From: Bacteroidales bacterium
Lineage (GTDB): Bacteria > Bacteroidota > Bacteroidia > Bacteroidales > F082
Length of the DNA: 64,000 nt
Reading direction: 5' to 3'
Assembly: GCA_016281295.1 (NCBI GenBank)
Contig: JAEEII010000221.1
Span: forward strand, 1-64,000
Positions 1 to 8,776 of the stretch are shown piece by piece (position 1 is the stretch's first letter; the number at the start of each line of letters is the position of its first letter). Under the pieces are notes generated by a model, which was not told the DNA's origin, did no database searches, and worked only from the letters and a program-made list of their open reading frames with translations. The translations under genes and the position numbers were made by a program.

Positions 1-217
1 AGCCGCCTTTTACCGCTGCATCCGCATCTCTGTCACGGTAAGCACGCGCCGTCGTATCTATTTCCGACGGGGGATTATCCACAAACGTGCGATACACCTT
101 CACATCAATGGCAGGATGATATAACTCCGCTATTTCACGTTTCGCCACTATCAACTCTTCGTGAAAACGGAAACCCTCCAACGGATCGTTCACTTCCATT
201 TCAATTCTCTCTGCCAT
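1..217 (-). CDS. Hypothetical protein, N-terminal part (runs off the window)
   Basis: An open frame starts at an ATG at 217 and runs without a stop to the window edge, giving the first 72 residues. The start is supported by a Bacteroidetes-type -7 box a few tens of bases upstream (241-248). The peptide is charged and soluble (starts MAERIEMEVNDPLEGF) with no signal peptide or membrane segment. I do not recognise the family; it is too short for a domain call. It follows the FRG gene in the same orientation but probably has its own promoter. Confidence 0.6.
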   Translation of the reverse strand, partial: MAERIEMEVNDPLEGFRFHEELIVAKREIAELYHPAIDVKVYRTFVDNPPSEIDTTARAYRDRDADAAVKGG

Positions 218-240
218 ATAGCTCCAGTGTTACCATTTTG

Positions 241-248
241 CAAATTTA
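241..248 (-). promoter_or_regulatory. Bacteroidetes -7 promoter box (TAAATTTG)
   Basis: On the minus strand the octamer TAAATTTG matches the Bacteroidetes -7 consensus TAnnTTTG and lies 24 bases before the ATG at 217, giving a short leader. I see no convincing -33 TTTG at the expected distance, so this is a half-supported promoter. Confidence 0.5.
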
Positions 249-351
249 CATATTTTTCTCTTCACTATCCTGCATCATCTATACCAAAGAACGCAGTTTT
301 AACATTAATATTGTTTCATTTACGTTTATTTATCTTTAGCACCCCGCCAGT

Positions 352-374
352 TTCGTTAACGTTAGCGTTCTCAT
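352..374. repeat. Direct repeat copy 1, downstream of the FRG gene, with low-complexity spacer
   Basis: TTCGTTAA(C)GTTAGCGTT followed by cTCAT recurs at 1809-1831 with two mismatches, in the same orientation, so one copy lies on each side of the FRG gene. Both copies run into low-complexity sequence built from words such as AACTCTAAAC, CTTGAACC and AACTTTAAAC (about 375-475 here). No gene is visible in 218-486 apart from the promoter at 241-248. Confidence 0.5.
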
Positions 375-486
375 CCATTGAACTCTTGAACCTTGAACTT
401 GCTTTAAACCTTAAACTTTATCCATTAACCTTTACCACTACCTCTAAACTCTAAAACCTCAACTCTAAACTAAAAGATGCTCTCAA

Positions 487-1797
487 CTATTCAATCCACC
501 AATCCTCTTCCTCCAGATACGGCTTCCCAAACACAGAATCCATCGTACCACCAATTTTCTTCCACTGCCCGTCGTCAGGTCGCGGCTTCTCTTGGGGTCG
601 CGGCGTGTTGATGTAGTTTTTCCACTCAGCACCTTCCGGCCAATCGGGACAGGCAATCATATTGATCATCATATACTCAGCAATATGTTGCATGGTATTG
701 TATTCCTGACGGTTCCTCATACCCTTCACCTTCCCCCACTTACCGTCATTAGGCTCATCTATACCATCATGCTCAAACCAGTATTTTCTCACTATCTTCT
801 CGCACGTCTCCCTGCCAAGCGTGTCATTCCACTCTGCAATAATCTCCGCCTGTTCCTCCTTACTTAACACCACGTCGTCATGCTTCTGCCGCAACTCTAC
901 ACCCTCATTCTCCAACTCCGCTTTCAGTTTCGTCTTCGAATACCCCTTGGGCCTGAATCTCTCGTAAGCCTCCTTGAACACACTGTACGAGAAACACATC
1001 CTTCCGGCAATCTCTTTCGTTTTCGGTATCAGCCGGTCTTTTATCCACAGCGCCTCTCCGTAACGGAACTTATCATAGTAGAACTTCGAGTCCTCAGATG
1101 TAAACCTAAACTTATACATCCAGCTCTTGGTACTTCCACCCTTTCCTATATGCAGCGCATAGCCATACTGTGCCCCAGGTCTTGGGAATGCCTGCAGACC
1201 GATAGGCGTTATGCTTCCGTTCATGTACTTCTCAAAGTGCATTGGTGGCGAAGGCTCATTGTCGCGTACGGGGTCAAACACATAGAGCACACCCTCATTT
1301 TCATCCCCATCGCGAAAGTAGTCATAACTGTCCGTATCTCGGTCGTACTTGCATGTAGCAAAGAATAACGCCACGTCCAGACTGCTCGTCAAGTCTAAAA
1401 CTGCTGTTTTCACACCATAATGCTGTGCCAACCCCTCTTCGTTCACCAAGAAATGATGCCTTTCGAAAAAGCGAGTCACCACCGGATGACTTTTCATCAG
1501 TCTGCTGAAGAGCACCAACCGCATACGGTTTACGAAAATCTGTACCTCGGTAGGATTGCCCCTGTAGATTGACGGCACACAGGGTACCACCTCCATGTTC
1601 TGCCCGCGATAAAGAAAATGCAACACCCCCACCTCGGGTATCAGACACTTCTCCTTCCCTTTCCCCGTCAGCACCGCCTCGAACGTCCCGTTTCTCCGTT
1701 CCAGGAACTTCTGGTTTGCAGGCGTCAGCTCATGAATGAAGTCCCGCTTCAGCCTTGCCTCCTCTATGGCCTTTCTCACTTCCTCTATCGTCAGCAT
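487..1797 (-). CDS. FRG-domain protein
   Basis: A 436-residue soluble protein with the FRG signature: YRGQ near residue 64 followed by a P..YRG segment, then GLAQHYGVKTAVLDLT and ALFFA around residues 123-148. FRG (PF08867) proteins recur in bacterial defence islands; their biochemistry is poorly known. The C-terminal 150 residues are highly charged with no domain I recognise. It is the last gene of a minus-strand run of accessory genes, 71 bases after the membrane protein, and near-identical direct repeats lie on either side. A role as a defence effector or toxin is inference from family and context. Confidence 0.75.
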   Translation of the reverse strand: MLTIEEVRKAIEEARLKRDFIHELTPANQKFLERRNGTFEAVLTGKGKEKCLIPEVGVLHFLYRGQNMEVVPCVPSIYRGNPTEVQIFVNRMRLVLFSRLMKSHPVVTRFFERHHFLVNEEGLAQHYGVKTAVLDLTSSLDVALFFATCKYDRDTDSYDYFRDGDENEGVLYVFDPVRDNEPSPPMHFEKYMNGSITPIGLQAFPRPGAQYGYALHIGKGGSTKSWMYKFRFTSEDSKFYYDKFRYGEALWIKDRLIPKTKEIAGRMCFSYSVFKEAYERFRPKGYSKTKLKAELENEGVELRQKHDDVVLSKEEQAEIIAEWNDTLGRETCEKIVRKYWFEHDGIDEPNDGKWGKVKGMRNRQEYNTMQHIAEYMMINMIACPDWPEGAEWKNYINTPRPQEKPRPDDGQWKKIGGTMDSVFGKPYLEEEDWWIE

Positions 1798-1808
1798 ACT
1801 TCTCCAAA

Positions 1809-1831
1809 TTCGTTAAAGTTAGCGTTATCAT
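1809..1831. repeat. Direct repeat copy 2, upstream of the FRG gene
   Basis: TTCGTTAA(A)GTTAGCGTT followed by aTCAT is the partner of 352-374. It is followed by AACTTTAAACTCTCAAC low-complexity sequence. With the other copy it brackets the FRG gene. Confidence 0.5.
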
Positions 1832-1868
1832 AACTCGGAACTTTAAACTCTCAACAAATATCTCCTTC

Positions 1869-2636
1869 CTATCTCTCATCATGCACAAACAATCCCAAGG
1901 TTTGCTTCAGGAGTTCTTTCGAGTCCAGCTCTGCTTCCTTTGCTTTGGTGCGCATATTGGTAAAAGCAATGAACACCAAGAATGCTTTCAGCACCGCAGC
2001 ATCAAATCCTTGCGATACGAGGTATCCTCCCGTTTGAATTTGCAAATATCCTGTCACCGATAGAAACACGAAATACAGCGGATATAACAAGAAAATCACA
2101 TTGCTTGGATGGATGATATAGTATGCCAGCCGCTCCCTATACGATTCATATCGATGTTCACCAAAGTTACGTAGAGGCGAGTGCTGCACCATCCATTTTG
2201 TAACTCTGTGAGAGTTGGCGCACAAGATTGAACCACCTGCCATCACCACAAAACCAATTGTCTCCGGCAATAGACCCCATTCAAACACATGGTTCAGGCC
2301 GGTTAATAACAGTGCGGGCACACCAAAGGCAAACATAGCCACGAAAAAGTACGTCCCGACGATGGTGATGAAAGGATGTACCAATCCAACAAGCAAAAAT
2401 ATCACTGCAACAGGAGCAGATACGACATTGCTGACTACCGTCATCACCTTCCCGTTCTTTCGCCCGCTCAACCAACTAGACAACGCCATCCATGCCGCAA
2501 ATCCAGCCAGTACAAGAAGGTTCCACCACTGGAGTTTGTAGAGCATCCATGTGAACAGCCAGAACAGCAATCCGCCAATCACAAGGATGGCAAACAATAG
2601 CAAACCTATTTTTGTTCTGTCAGATAGTTTTTGCAT
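1869..2636 (-). CDS. Polytopic membrane protein, function unknown
   Basis: A 255-residue protein with about six or seven hydrophobic segments (roughly residues 9-31, 37-54, 68-88, 90-113, 122-140, 175-196 and 208-226). A charged middle region (about 140-170) and a short charged C-terminus would face the cytoplasm or periplasm. I recognise no family. It lies between the HNH gene (18-base gap) and the FRG gene in the same direction, so it is probably co-transcribed. A membrane component of a defence module is possible, but only by context. Confidence 0.6.
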   Translation of the reverse strand: MQKLSDRTKIGLLLFAILVIGGLLFWLFTWMLYKLQWWNLLVLAGFAAWMALSSWLSGRKNGKVMTVVSNVVSAPVAVIFLLVGLVHPFITIVGTYFFVAMFAFGVPALLLTGLNHVFEWGLLPETIGFVVMAGGSILCANSHRVTKWMVQHSPLRNFGEHRYESYRERLAYYIIHPSNVIFLLYPLYFVFLSVTGYLQIQTGGYLVSQGFDAAVLKAFLVFIAFTNMRTKAKEAELDSKELLKQTLGLFVHDER

Positions 2637-2654
2637 AAACCCATACGTGTTTAC

Positions 2655-3530
2655 TCACAGCCTCTTAAACCAAGTCTCCATCTCCTTCGAGTCAGCAATT
2701 GCCATCATAACAGCAGGAGTTACCACATCGGGATCACCCGCAACAGTAGTCGCCATTCCTTGCATCTCGCTTTTTATAACCGCCCATTCCTGTCCAGTTC
2801 GTCTCGTCAACCTTATCATCTCCTTCTTAAAAATCTGCTTCGCTTTTGACTCAAAGCGCTTCATTAGCTCCAATTTATTCACAGTCGAAATGACATAGTC
2901 ATCTGGTTTGCGACCAGCTTTCAACGCAGAACTTAGATATGTCTGAATCTGTGGTAGACCGTCGTTCGGATTCGGAGTTATCTTACATTCCAGCAATTCT
3001 CGACTTGTAAGAACATCATAGAAGGCATTAAAACAAATGCGGGCCCCAGCCTCATCCAAAAACTGTTCGTGTTTTTTGTGATTACAACTATGACACAGCG
3101 GTATCAGATTCAACAAGTGAGCAGCATACTCCGGATATGAATCTAATCCTCGCGGCACGAAGTGGTCCATTTCCTCACATTCATGCAGTCCACATATCGG
3201 GCAATAAAGTGTTTCTCCTCCATTCTGTGCTGTCAGGTATTCCCAATGGTCATTAACAAAAGGGCGGTCATCCACGTACAAGCCATAAGCCAGTTGTCTA
3301 TTATCTCTTGCTGCTTTCTTCGCCGCCTCATCCATTTCAGGCATTATCTCCCACAAACGCGATAAGGTATGCAAAAGATCCTTCCCTGCAAGCTTGTCAT
3401 ACTCATTATAAGCAGTCGCCAGCAGAGCTCGATTAGTCGCAAAGAACTCCTTCTTGGGGCTACGCAGGTTTTTCCCTACTGCCACAAGATTATCTTCCAC
3501 CTTGGTCATGGGCCTACTGAAATTATGCAT
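2655..3530 (-). CDS. HNH endonuclease, Septu PtuB-like
   Basis: A 291-residue protein with a central HNH/Zn motif: CPIC at residues 110-113, MDHFVPRG at 121-128 and LCHSCNHKKH at 145-154, giving two CxxC pairs around the DH catalytic element. The flanks are helical and charged. Its start overlaps the end of the upstream ABC-type ATPase gene by 8 bases. An ABC-class ATPase paired with an HNH nuclease is the hallmark of Septu (PtuA/PtuB). The pairing and motif are seen; the Septu assignment is inferred and needs a profile search. DNA cleavage activity is expected from the family. Confidence 0.75.
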   Translation of the reverse strand: MHNFSRPMTKVEDNLVAVGKNLRSPKKEFFATNRALLATAYNEYDKLAGKDLLHTLSRLWEIMPEMDEAAKKAARDNRQLAYGLYVDDRPFVNDHWEYLTAQNGGETLYCPICGLHECEEMDHFVPRGLDSYPEYAAHLLNLIPLCHSCNHKKHEQFLDEAGARICFNAFYDVLTSRELLECKITPNPNDGLPQIQTYLSSALKAGRKPDDYVISTVNKLELMKRFESKAKQIFKKEMIRLTRRTGQEWAVIKSEMQGMATTVAGDPDVVTPAVMMAIADSKEMETWFKRL

Positions 3531-5022
3531 CTTTCTCCTTCTCCAAGTAATCCCTTATTGACAACCTTGCATTGAGTCCTAACTTAGGCGCATATTGCAT
3601 AATATATTCCAGCGCACCCTTGTATGACCTTTCTCGTCCAAGAAGTTTCACGTATCGATAAAACGAGGACATCAGTTCATCGAACTGAAAGATGTTCATA
3701 TAGAGTTCAGAGGCATCTGCGCCAAAAGTCTCAAACGCAACCTTCGACACGTTGGGGATGCCTCCATCTACTTGCCGCATCAGGTACACATTTTGCCCCA
3801 CCATCTCCCTTACGATTAACGGACTGTGAGTTGCAATGACCGCATAACTTCTGAAACGGTTCAAAATTCCCCCAAGCATCGCCATAAACGACACAATTAT
3901 CTGCGGATGCATGTGTACCTCTGGCTCATCTATCACCAACAGCGAAGTAAGATGAATATGAGCATGTATAAACGTAAGCAGGTTAAATATATGCAGTTGT
4001 CCAGAACTCAAGATCCCTATTTGCTTATGTAGCAAATCTTTGTCCAAATCGAAACTATCAGTTTCTTCATTGTATTTCAGAAATGCGCCTACCTCTTCTC
4101 CCAGCAGCTCATCAATAGCTTCTTTGTAGAGTTGTATCATTGCCTTTCTGTGAATCAAAGGACGATGATAAATGACATCAATACACTCAAGTATTTCTTC
4201 CTCTGTATATTCCGAATCCTGCTCAATCGTAAAATGCTGATAAGGGATTCTGGGATTTTCCACTGCTATCTCATCATAGCCGTCAAATGGAGTCGAACTA
4301 ATAGCCAGGCAACTTCTGAACAATGGTAAAGAGTGTGCCACTGCTACATTAGAAATTAGCGTTTCCACCAACATCTTCAGCATTTGCGTTTTGCCAACTC
4401 CGTTATTGCCTATCAACCCGACTGCCCTCATAAACGGAGGTGCACCATAAAGCAAACGTACTTCCCAATCCGTGTAGGCACCATTCAAGTAACTGGGCGC
4501 AAAACGCAGTCCAAAGGAATAGGCCGCCGCTTTATCTTTGCCGCTCAGTAGGAATGCCGCCTCTACCACCGCCTGCTCAGAAGAGTCCTCCCGCAGCAGC
4601 GAGGTCTTGAAGCCGTCATCCTCAATGAAATCCTCATAGATATTCTGATTATAGGCACAATCCCGCAAACTTGTCAGAAGGTCATCAATGACGATAGTTC
4701 CGCTAAACAGGTCATAAATCTTCGCGTAATATGACGACTCGATACCCAGAGAACAGAAGTTCTCATCCAACTTCCCATCCCACGCCTGCGGCAACACTTC
4801 GAAGGTATTCAACGCATCACGTTTGAGCAGTTTCATCTCGCCCACAAAATGACGCTGCCCGCTCTCATCAAAATAGAACAGCGCAAACCAAGTCCGGTAA
4901 GTATAGTCGTTCCAGTCATCATTGAACACCAGGACAAATGATGGCAGTTGCCCCGGACTCTCCACAGAAGCCCCGTAATCTGCCCGTTGTCCTCGCTTAC
5001 TCTGTACCTCGAAATGCAGCAT
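3523..5022 (-). CDS. ABC/OLD-type AAA ATPase, Septu PtuA-like
   Basis: A 499-residue ATPase with Walker A GNNGVGKT (about residues 205-212), an ABC signature LSSGQ (about 338-342), Walker B LLVIDEPE (361-368) and a switch THSPLIV (about 398), as in SMC/OLD-class ATPases. The first 190 residues form a beta-rich domain with no motif I recognise. It overlaps the HNH gene downstream by 8 bases and starts 6 bases after the PIN gene stops, so translation is probably coupled. In Septu the PtuA ATPase forms a complex with the HNH nuclease; the same role is inferred here. Confidence 0.75.
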   Translation of the reverse strand: MLHFEVQSKRGQRADYGASVESPGQLPSFVLVFNDDWNDYTYRTWFALFYFDESGQRHFVGEMKLLKRDALNTFEVLPQAWDGKLDENFCSLGIESSYYAKIYDLFSGTIVIDDLLTSLRDCAYNQNIYEDFIEDDGFKTSLLREDSSEQAVVEAAFLLSGKDKAAAYSFGLRFAPSYLNGAYTDWEVRLLYGAPPFMRAVGLIGNNGVGKTQMLKMLVETLISNVAVAHSLPLFRSCLAISSTPFDGYDEIAVENPRIPYQHFTIEQDSEYTEEEILECIDVIYHRPLIHRKAMIQLYKEAIDELLGEEVGAFLKYNEETDSFDLDKDLLHKQIGILSSGQLHIFNLLTFIHAHIHLTSLLVIDEPEVHMHPQIIVSFMAMLGGILNRFRSYAVIATHSPLIVREMVGQNVYLMRQVDGGIPNVSKVAFETFGADASELYMNIFQFDELMSSFYRYVKLLGRERSYKGALEYIMQYAPKLGLNARLSIRDYLEKEKDA

Positions 5023-5028
5023 GACCGT

Positions 5029-5511
5029 TTACGAATCCAAAAAGGTTATTTTTTCAAACACCATATTTTTCAAAATATGGTCTGTCGTCAGGAAAGTCAG
5101 TTTGTCGCCTCGTTGCAATGCTGTAGCAACATGAACCGTATCATCCGACGACACATTCTCTCCGTTTACTACGTTAGGCACATCACAGTAGTATTCAGCA
5201 GTCTGTCCATCCACCGGCTCAATAATCAGCCAACTGGGAGGCTGGCTCATAATCGACATCATACGTTCTATTTTCATTTTGCCAGAGAAGATAGAGCCCA
5301 TTTTATTAATCAGTTCCACAAATGCAAAACTTGACGCGACTATATAACCAGCATCCCCATTAACATCCTCAACTATTTTGTTTACCAGCCTTACCATATC
5401 ACGTTTCAAGAATGGACTTTCTACCATACTCCCATGTGGCTTTAGTGGGTCGTATTGTGTAAGTATGTCAGCAAGCACACAAGTATCAACAAATACATAT
5501 TCTATTCCCAT
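5029..5511 (-). CDS. PIN-domain-like ribonuclease
   Basis: A 160-residue protein opening with MGIEYVFVDTCVLADIL, the usual first strand and acidic residue of PIN domains (Asp9). A second acidic cluster, SSDDTVHVATALQRGD, and the final LTTDHIL match the later acidic positions. PIN domains usually cleave RNA and are often toxins. Its first 10 bases overlap the end of the preceding 129-residue gene, which could be a cognate partner, but no antitoxin DNA-binding motif is obvious there. The start is the ATG of the overlap. Confidence 0.65.
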   Translation of the reverse strand: MGIEYVFVDTCVLADILTQYDPLKPHGSMVESPFLKRDMVRLVNKIVEDVNGDAGYIVASSFAFVELINKMGSIFSGKMKIERMMSIMSQPPSWLIIEPVDGQTAEYYCDVPNVVNGENVSSDDTVHVATALQRGDKLTFLTTDHILKNMVFEKITFLDS

Positions 5512-5891
5512 GATATTTCCTGTAACGAACTGAGTAGCTCTTTTCTATCCCACCACATATCATACTCATATACGCATGCTTCTGTGGAAAGTTCAAAGGG
5601 ATTACCTTCTCTATTCACATACTTTTCTGAAAAATCCGGATCTGAAAGCGCTGTACACAACCCATTTGCTGACAGCGGTATCAGGCTTATCCCATTCTCT
5701 TCGCATCTTGGCAATACCTGTTTTAACTCAGTATGCAATGACCCATGACTCTTTTTATTCTTCTCCAGATAATCAAGAAGTAATGGTATGGGCAGATAAC
5801 CCATGTCCAGATATTCTTGATACCGAGTAGCAACACCCTTCCCATCTTGTAGTGCCTGGAGGTCCTTTCGACTAAAAATCACATCTGCCAT
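5502..5891 (-). CDS. Small hypothetical protein, PIN partner candidate
   Basis: A 129-residue soluble acidic protein of unrecognised family. It starts at an ATG sharing one base with the stop of the ATPase gene upstream (TAATG) and ends inside the PIN gene, so all three are almost certainly translated from one message. The middle part (GISLIPLSANGLCTALSD) hints at an alpha/beta fold. It could be an adaptor or a neutraliser for the PIN protein; this is context only. Confidence 0.55.
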   Translation of the reverse strand: MADVIFSRKDLQALQDGKGVATRYQEYLDMGYLPIPLLLDYLEKNKKSHGSLHTELKQVLPRCEENGISLIPLSANGLCTALSDPDFSEKYVNREGNPFELSTEACVYEYDMWWDRKELLSSLQEISWE

Positions 5892-7240
5892 TACAATTCC
5901 ACCTTTGTTTTAGGCAGTGGCGACTCGTCTGACGCTGTTGTTTCTGACTGGTAGTTCTTGTTGTCCTCCTGCCATGCGTTATCAACTTGCTCCTTATCGA
6001 TATGCTCCCATTTGTTTGTCACCGCCTTTTCAATAATAATGTATAGGAGTTTCAAGAAACGACCAGGAATGCGGTCAGATTTCTCCATGGCATAGCTGAT
6101 GGCATCTTGTGTGAACGGATTAATAGAATTGTCATTCTTATCAATACGGGACTCATGAAGGTAAATTTCAGCCAATTCACTGATCATCATCGCATCATTC
6201 GACATCGGACGGAAGAAAATGGTATTCTCCGACGATGTGTTTCCTCCCAAACTACAGAACCTGTCTAGTCCGGCGGCAGCCCAGTGGGGCATTAATAATT
6301 CCTGACTGTTAGGATGTATGGTCAAGACAATTTTAAAAAATCCATCCAAGGCATTCGTGCAACTACCATCAATGAAATAGTAGCGCAGGTTTTCACAAAA
6401 AGCTCTGCGTTCATTGAAATTCTGATACTGAATCATCTTCTCTGCTTCATCCAAGAGAATGATACAGTTAGTAAACATGGCCGCCTTCAGCAGTTTCTCC
6501 ACATTATTAAACAAGAACGACAATCCCTGCTTTTTCCAGAAATATTCATTCTTATTTTCCTCCAATGCTGCACGGAAAGACTGATAGTTGCCACCAAACA
6601 AGGTTGTTGCCTCATCTGTAATACCTGCCTTCTTCAGTTCATTCAATACAAAAGTATTCAATGCCGCAACATCCACATTTCGGGCTTTAAGCCAATCGTC
6701 ATCGGCAATGGTGTTTTCATAGTTTGACTCGTCAATACTTTCATCAATGACATCATCCAAAAGGCCGCTCATAGCCCTCAATCTGCAAAAAACAGTCAGG
6801 AACAGTCCCTCCTTATGCATCGAGCTGAAAATGGAATGAGCTACATCATTCAGTGTTCTGCTGTTTTTGTCCGCTGATGGTGAGACATAGACTGCATAGA
6901 TAACACTGTCACCATTCGACATCTGTTCGCCCAAATCCGAATTAATCAGATTCTTCATGTGGTTCAAGAAAGCCGTCTTGCCAATTCCACGTCCTTTATA
7001 GGCTGCATAGTCCATCATCAGGCCAATCTTGTTGGGAGCCTTGACGATGTGCTCTTTGAAATCCGTCATCTCTTCTTGACGAATCTTTTCTAAGAAAATA
7101 CTTCCGTTAACTCGTGGATCATCACTATAGGGCTTTACGGCAGGCTCTATAGGGAAAGGATTCTGAGTAAAACCAAGAAACTGATATTTATTCTCTATTT
7201 CATCGACACTCTTTGGTCTTCTTAAAAGTTTATTATTCAT
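5891..7240 (-). CDS. AAA/ORC-like P-loop ATPase of an accessory module
   Basis: A 449-residue ATPase. The N-terminal segment FLGFTQNPFP (21-30) resembles the entry motif of ORC/ExeA/TniB-type AAA proteins. Walker A is KGRGIGKT (about 82-89), Walker B is CIILLDEAEKM (around residue 260), and the C-terminal region with SDRIPGRFLKLL resembles a lid or winged-helix segment. It follows the 426-residue gene by 2 bases and shares one base with the next gene. Proteins of this type couple ATP use to assembly or DNA/RNA engagement. No known named defence system with this exact neighbourhood comes to mind. Confidence 0.65.
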   Translation of the reverse strand: MNNKLLRRPKSVDEIENKYQFLGFTQNPFPIEPAVKPYSDDPRVNGSIFLEKIRQEEMTDFKEHIVKAPNKIGLMMDYAAYKGRGIGKTAFLNHMKNLINSDLGEQMSNGDSVIYAVYVSPSADKNSRTLNDVAHSIFSSMHKEGLFLTVFCRLRAMSGLLDDVIDESIDESNYENTIADDDWLKARNVDVAALNTFVLNELKKAGITDEATTLFGGNYQSFRAALEENKNEYFWKKQGLSFLFNNVEKLLKAAMFTNCIILLDEAEKMIQYQNFNERRAFCENLRYYFIDGSCTNALDGFFKIVLTIHPNSQELLMPHWAAAGLDRFCSLGGNTSSENTIFFRPMSNDAMMISELAEIYLHESRIDKNDNSINPFTQDAISYAMEKSDRIPGRFLKLLYIIIEKAVTNKWEHIDKEQVDNAWQEDNKNYQSETTASDESPLPKTKVEL

Positions 7241-7242
7241 AC

Positions 7243-8523
7243 TTATAGTGGTTTTATTGCAATCAGTGAATACATAATTCCGTTCAGATAGACGCCTCTT
7301 CTGTTTATCTTAACCTTCATGTCTAATCGAATATCTGTTTCAAGTGATATGGAGTAATTGATCTCATGCTTGACTGACATCTCGTATGTTGTCTGAAGAA
7401 AAGCTTCAAACTGATAGGGGCTTATTCTAAGTAACCTACACACCTCATCTCGTATATCCTGTAAAGAAATATAAATAATAGTTTGCTTATTATAGTAGTT
7501 CTGATATACCTCCAATAGTGTGGTGATAAAGTCATTCTTAATATCCTCCCATTGTGGAGTATGGATATATAAGGTACGACCATCATTATCACGAAGACAG
7601 GGCTTAGGAGTAAACGATGCTGATGCACTACTTGTTTTAAACGAAGATATTGGATACAATAATCGTCCGGGGATTTCCGGATTATTGTCTGTATAACACA
7701 TCAGGCTGAAACTCTCTAATCTGGGACACCATACCATAAACGAGCGGTGTGTCATATCACTTCTCTTATTAAGAAAGTCCGCATTTTGAGTCACCGGATT
7801 AATTCTCGAAAAAAATTTCTTCACAGCGATTGTCTTCATAGCTAGCGACAATCTGTTGCGCTGCGAATAATTCACATCGTTATCAGGTATCTCCCGATTA
7901 TTCTTTCTCGGTTTCTGTGCACCCAACCTCTGATATTCATTCCTCAAATCCTCTATCCATTGGCTCTCATCATAGGGAAAACATCCTGGAATTTTTTTCT
8001 GAATCCATCTGATCGTCTCAATGCTGATAACAGTCAACTCATCTGTCCAACTGCTATCAGCCCATTTTCGTGACTTCAGCGGAGCATTTTTTAAAGGCAT
8101 AGGTATCACCACCTGACCTTGGTTGTCTGGATTCAACTCCCACAGGCGGCTGATAAACCATGCTGGTGTCACAAACACCCCTTGCATTCGCTCTAATAAC
8201 CTGTCTTGTGCCAGTTCTTTATTAGTGTTGCATAGTTCAAGATATTCCAAGCCCTCCCAAGTTATCTTATATTCATTCTTCGACTCTTTCTGTATAAACC
8301 TGAAATGAGTCAACTCGCGAATAAGATCCATATACACGGTCTCGCTGATGCTATCCACAAGCACCAGTCCCTTCACCCGTTGAGGAATCTCTCTCACCAG
8401 CAATGCCTTGTCAATAAAGCCTTTGCTCTTAGCAATTAAGAGGGCCTCCCTATACCGGTTAAACTCCGTGAAATGCCCGACCCCATATAAAGAAGGAGAG
8501 GGCCAAAGTTGACCATTATTCAT
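7243..8523 (-). CDS. Hypothetical protein with N-terminal winged-helix-like segment
   Basis: A 426-residue soluble protein that opens the eight-gene run. Residues about 60-105 (YMDLIRELTHFRFIQ then EYKITWEGLEYLEL) have the pattern of a winged helix-turn-helix. The rest is mixed alpha/beta with no motif I recognise. It lies 2 bases before the ATPase gene, implying translational coupling and a joint function. It may be a DNA-binding or sensor subunit for the ATPase; this is inference. Confidence 0.55.
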   Translation of the reverse strand: MNNGQLWPSPSLYGVGHFTEFNRYREALLIAKSKGFIDKALLVREIPQRVKGLVLVDSISETVYMDLIRELTHFRFIQKESKNEYKITWEGLEYLELCNTNKELAQDRLLERMQGVFVTPAWFISRLWELNPDNQGQVVIPMPLKNAPLKSRKWADSSWTDELTVISIETIRWIQKKIPGCFPYDESQWIEDLRNEYQRLGAQKPRKNNREIPDNDVNYSQRNRLSLAMKTIAVKKFFSRINPVTQNADFLNKRSDMTHRSFMVWCPRLESFSLMCYTDNNPEIPGRLLYPISSFKTSSASASFTPKPCLRDNDGRTLYIHTPQWEDIKNDFITTLLEVYQNYYNKQTIIYISLQDIRDEVCRLLRISPYQFEAFLQTTYEMSVKHEINYSISLETDIRLDMKVKINRRGVYLNGIMYSLIAIKPL

Positions 8524-8542
8524 AAATATATCTCATTCTATT

Positions 8543-8674
8543 TTACAATTTCACCTGCACTATCAGCCGGTTCTGGTGCTCCTTTGTAGCGGTATCACCA
8601 TCTTTAAACCCCGCCCATTCCTGAGCGCGGTCCCCCTTGCCTACATACACATGATTCTTCTTGAAATCTATCAT
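8543..8674 (-). CDS. Small open frame, 43 residues
   Basis: An ATG at 8674 opens a 43-residue frame (starts MIDFKKNHVYVGKGDRAQEW) that stops 19 bases before the 426-residue gene. It is in the same direction and could be a leader peptide, a small regulator or the tail of a lost gene. No family is recognised, and coding status is uncertain. Confidence 0.3.
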   Translation of the reverse strand: MIDFKKNHVYVGKGDRAQEWAGFKDGDTATKEHQNRLIVQVKL

Positions 8675-8776
8675 ATCGCATTGTATTTACCCATTCATCA
8701 TGCGCTCGACCCTGTCGCTTGGCTCGTACAAGAACATTGAATTATGAACTTACAAACTGACTCTAAACTTTCAACT

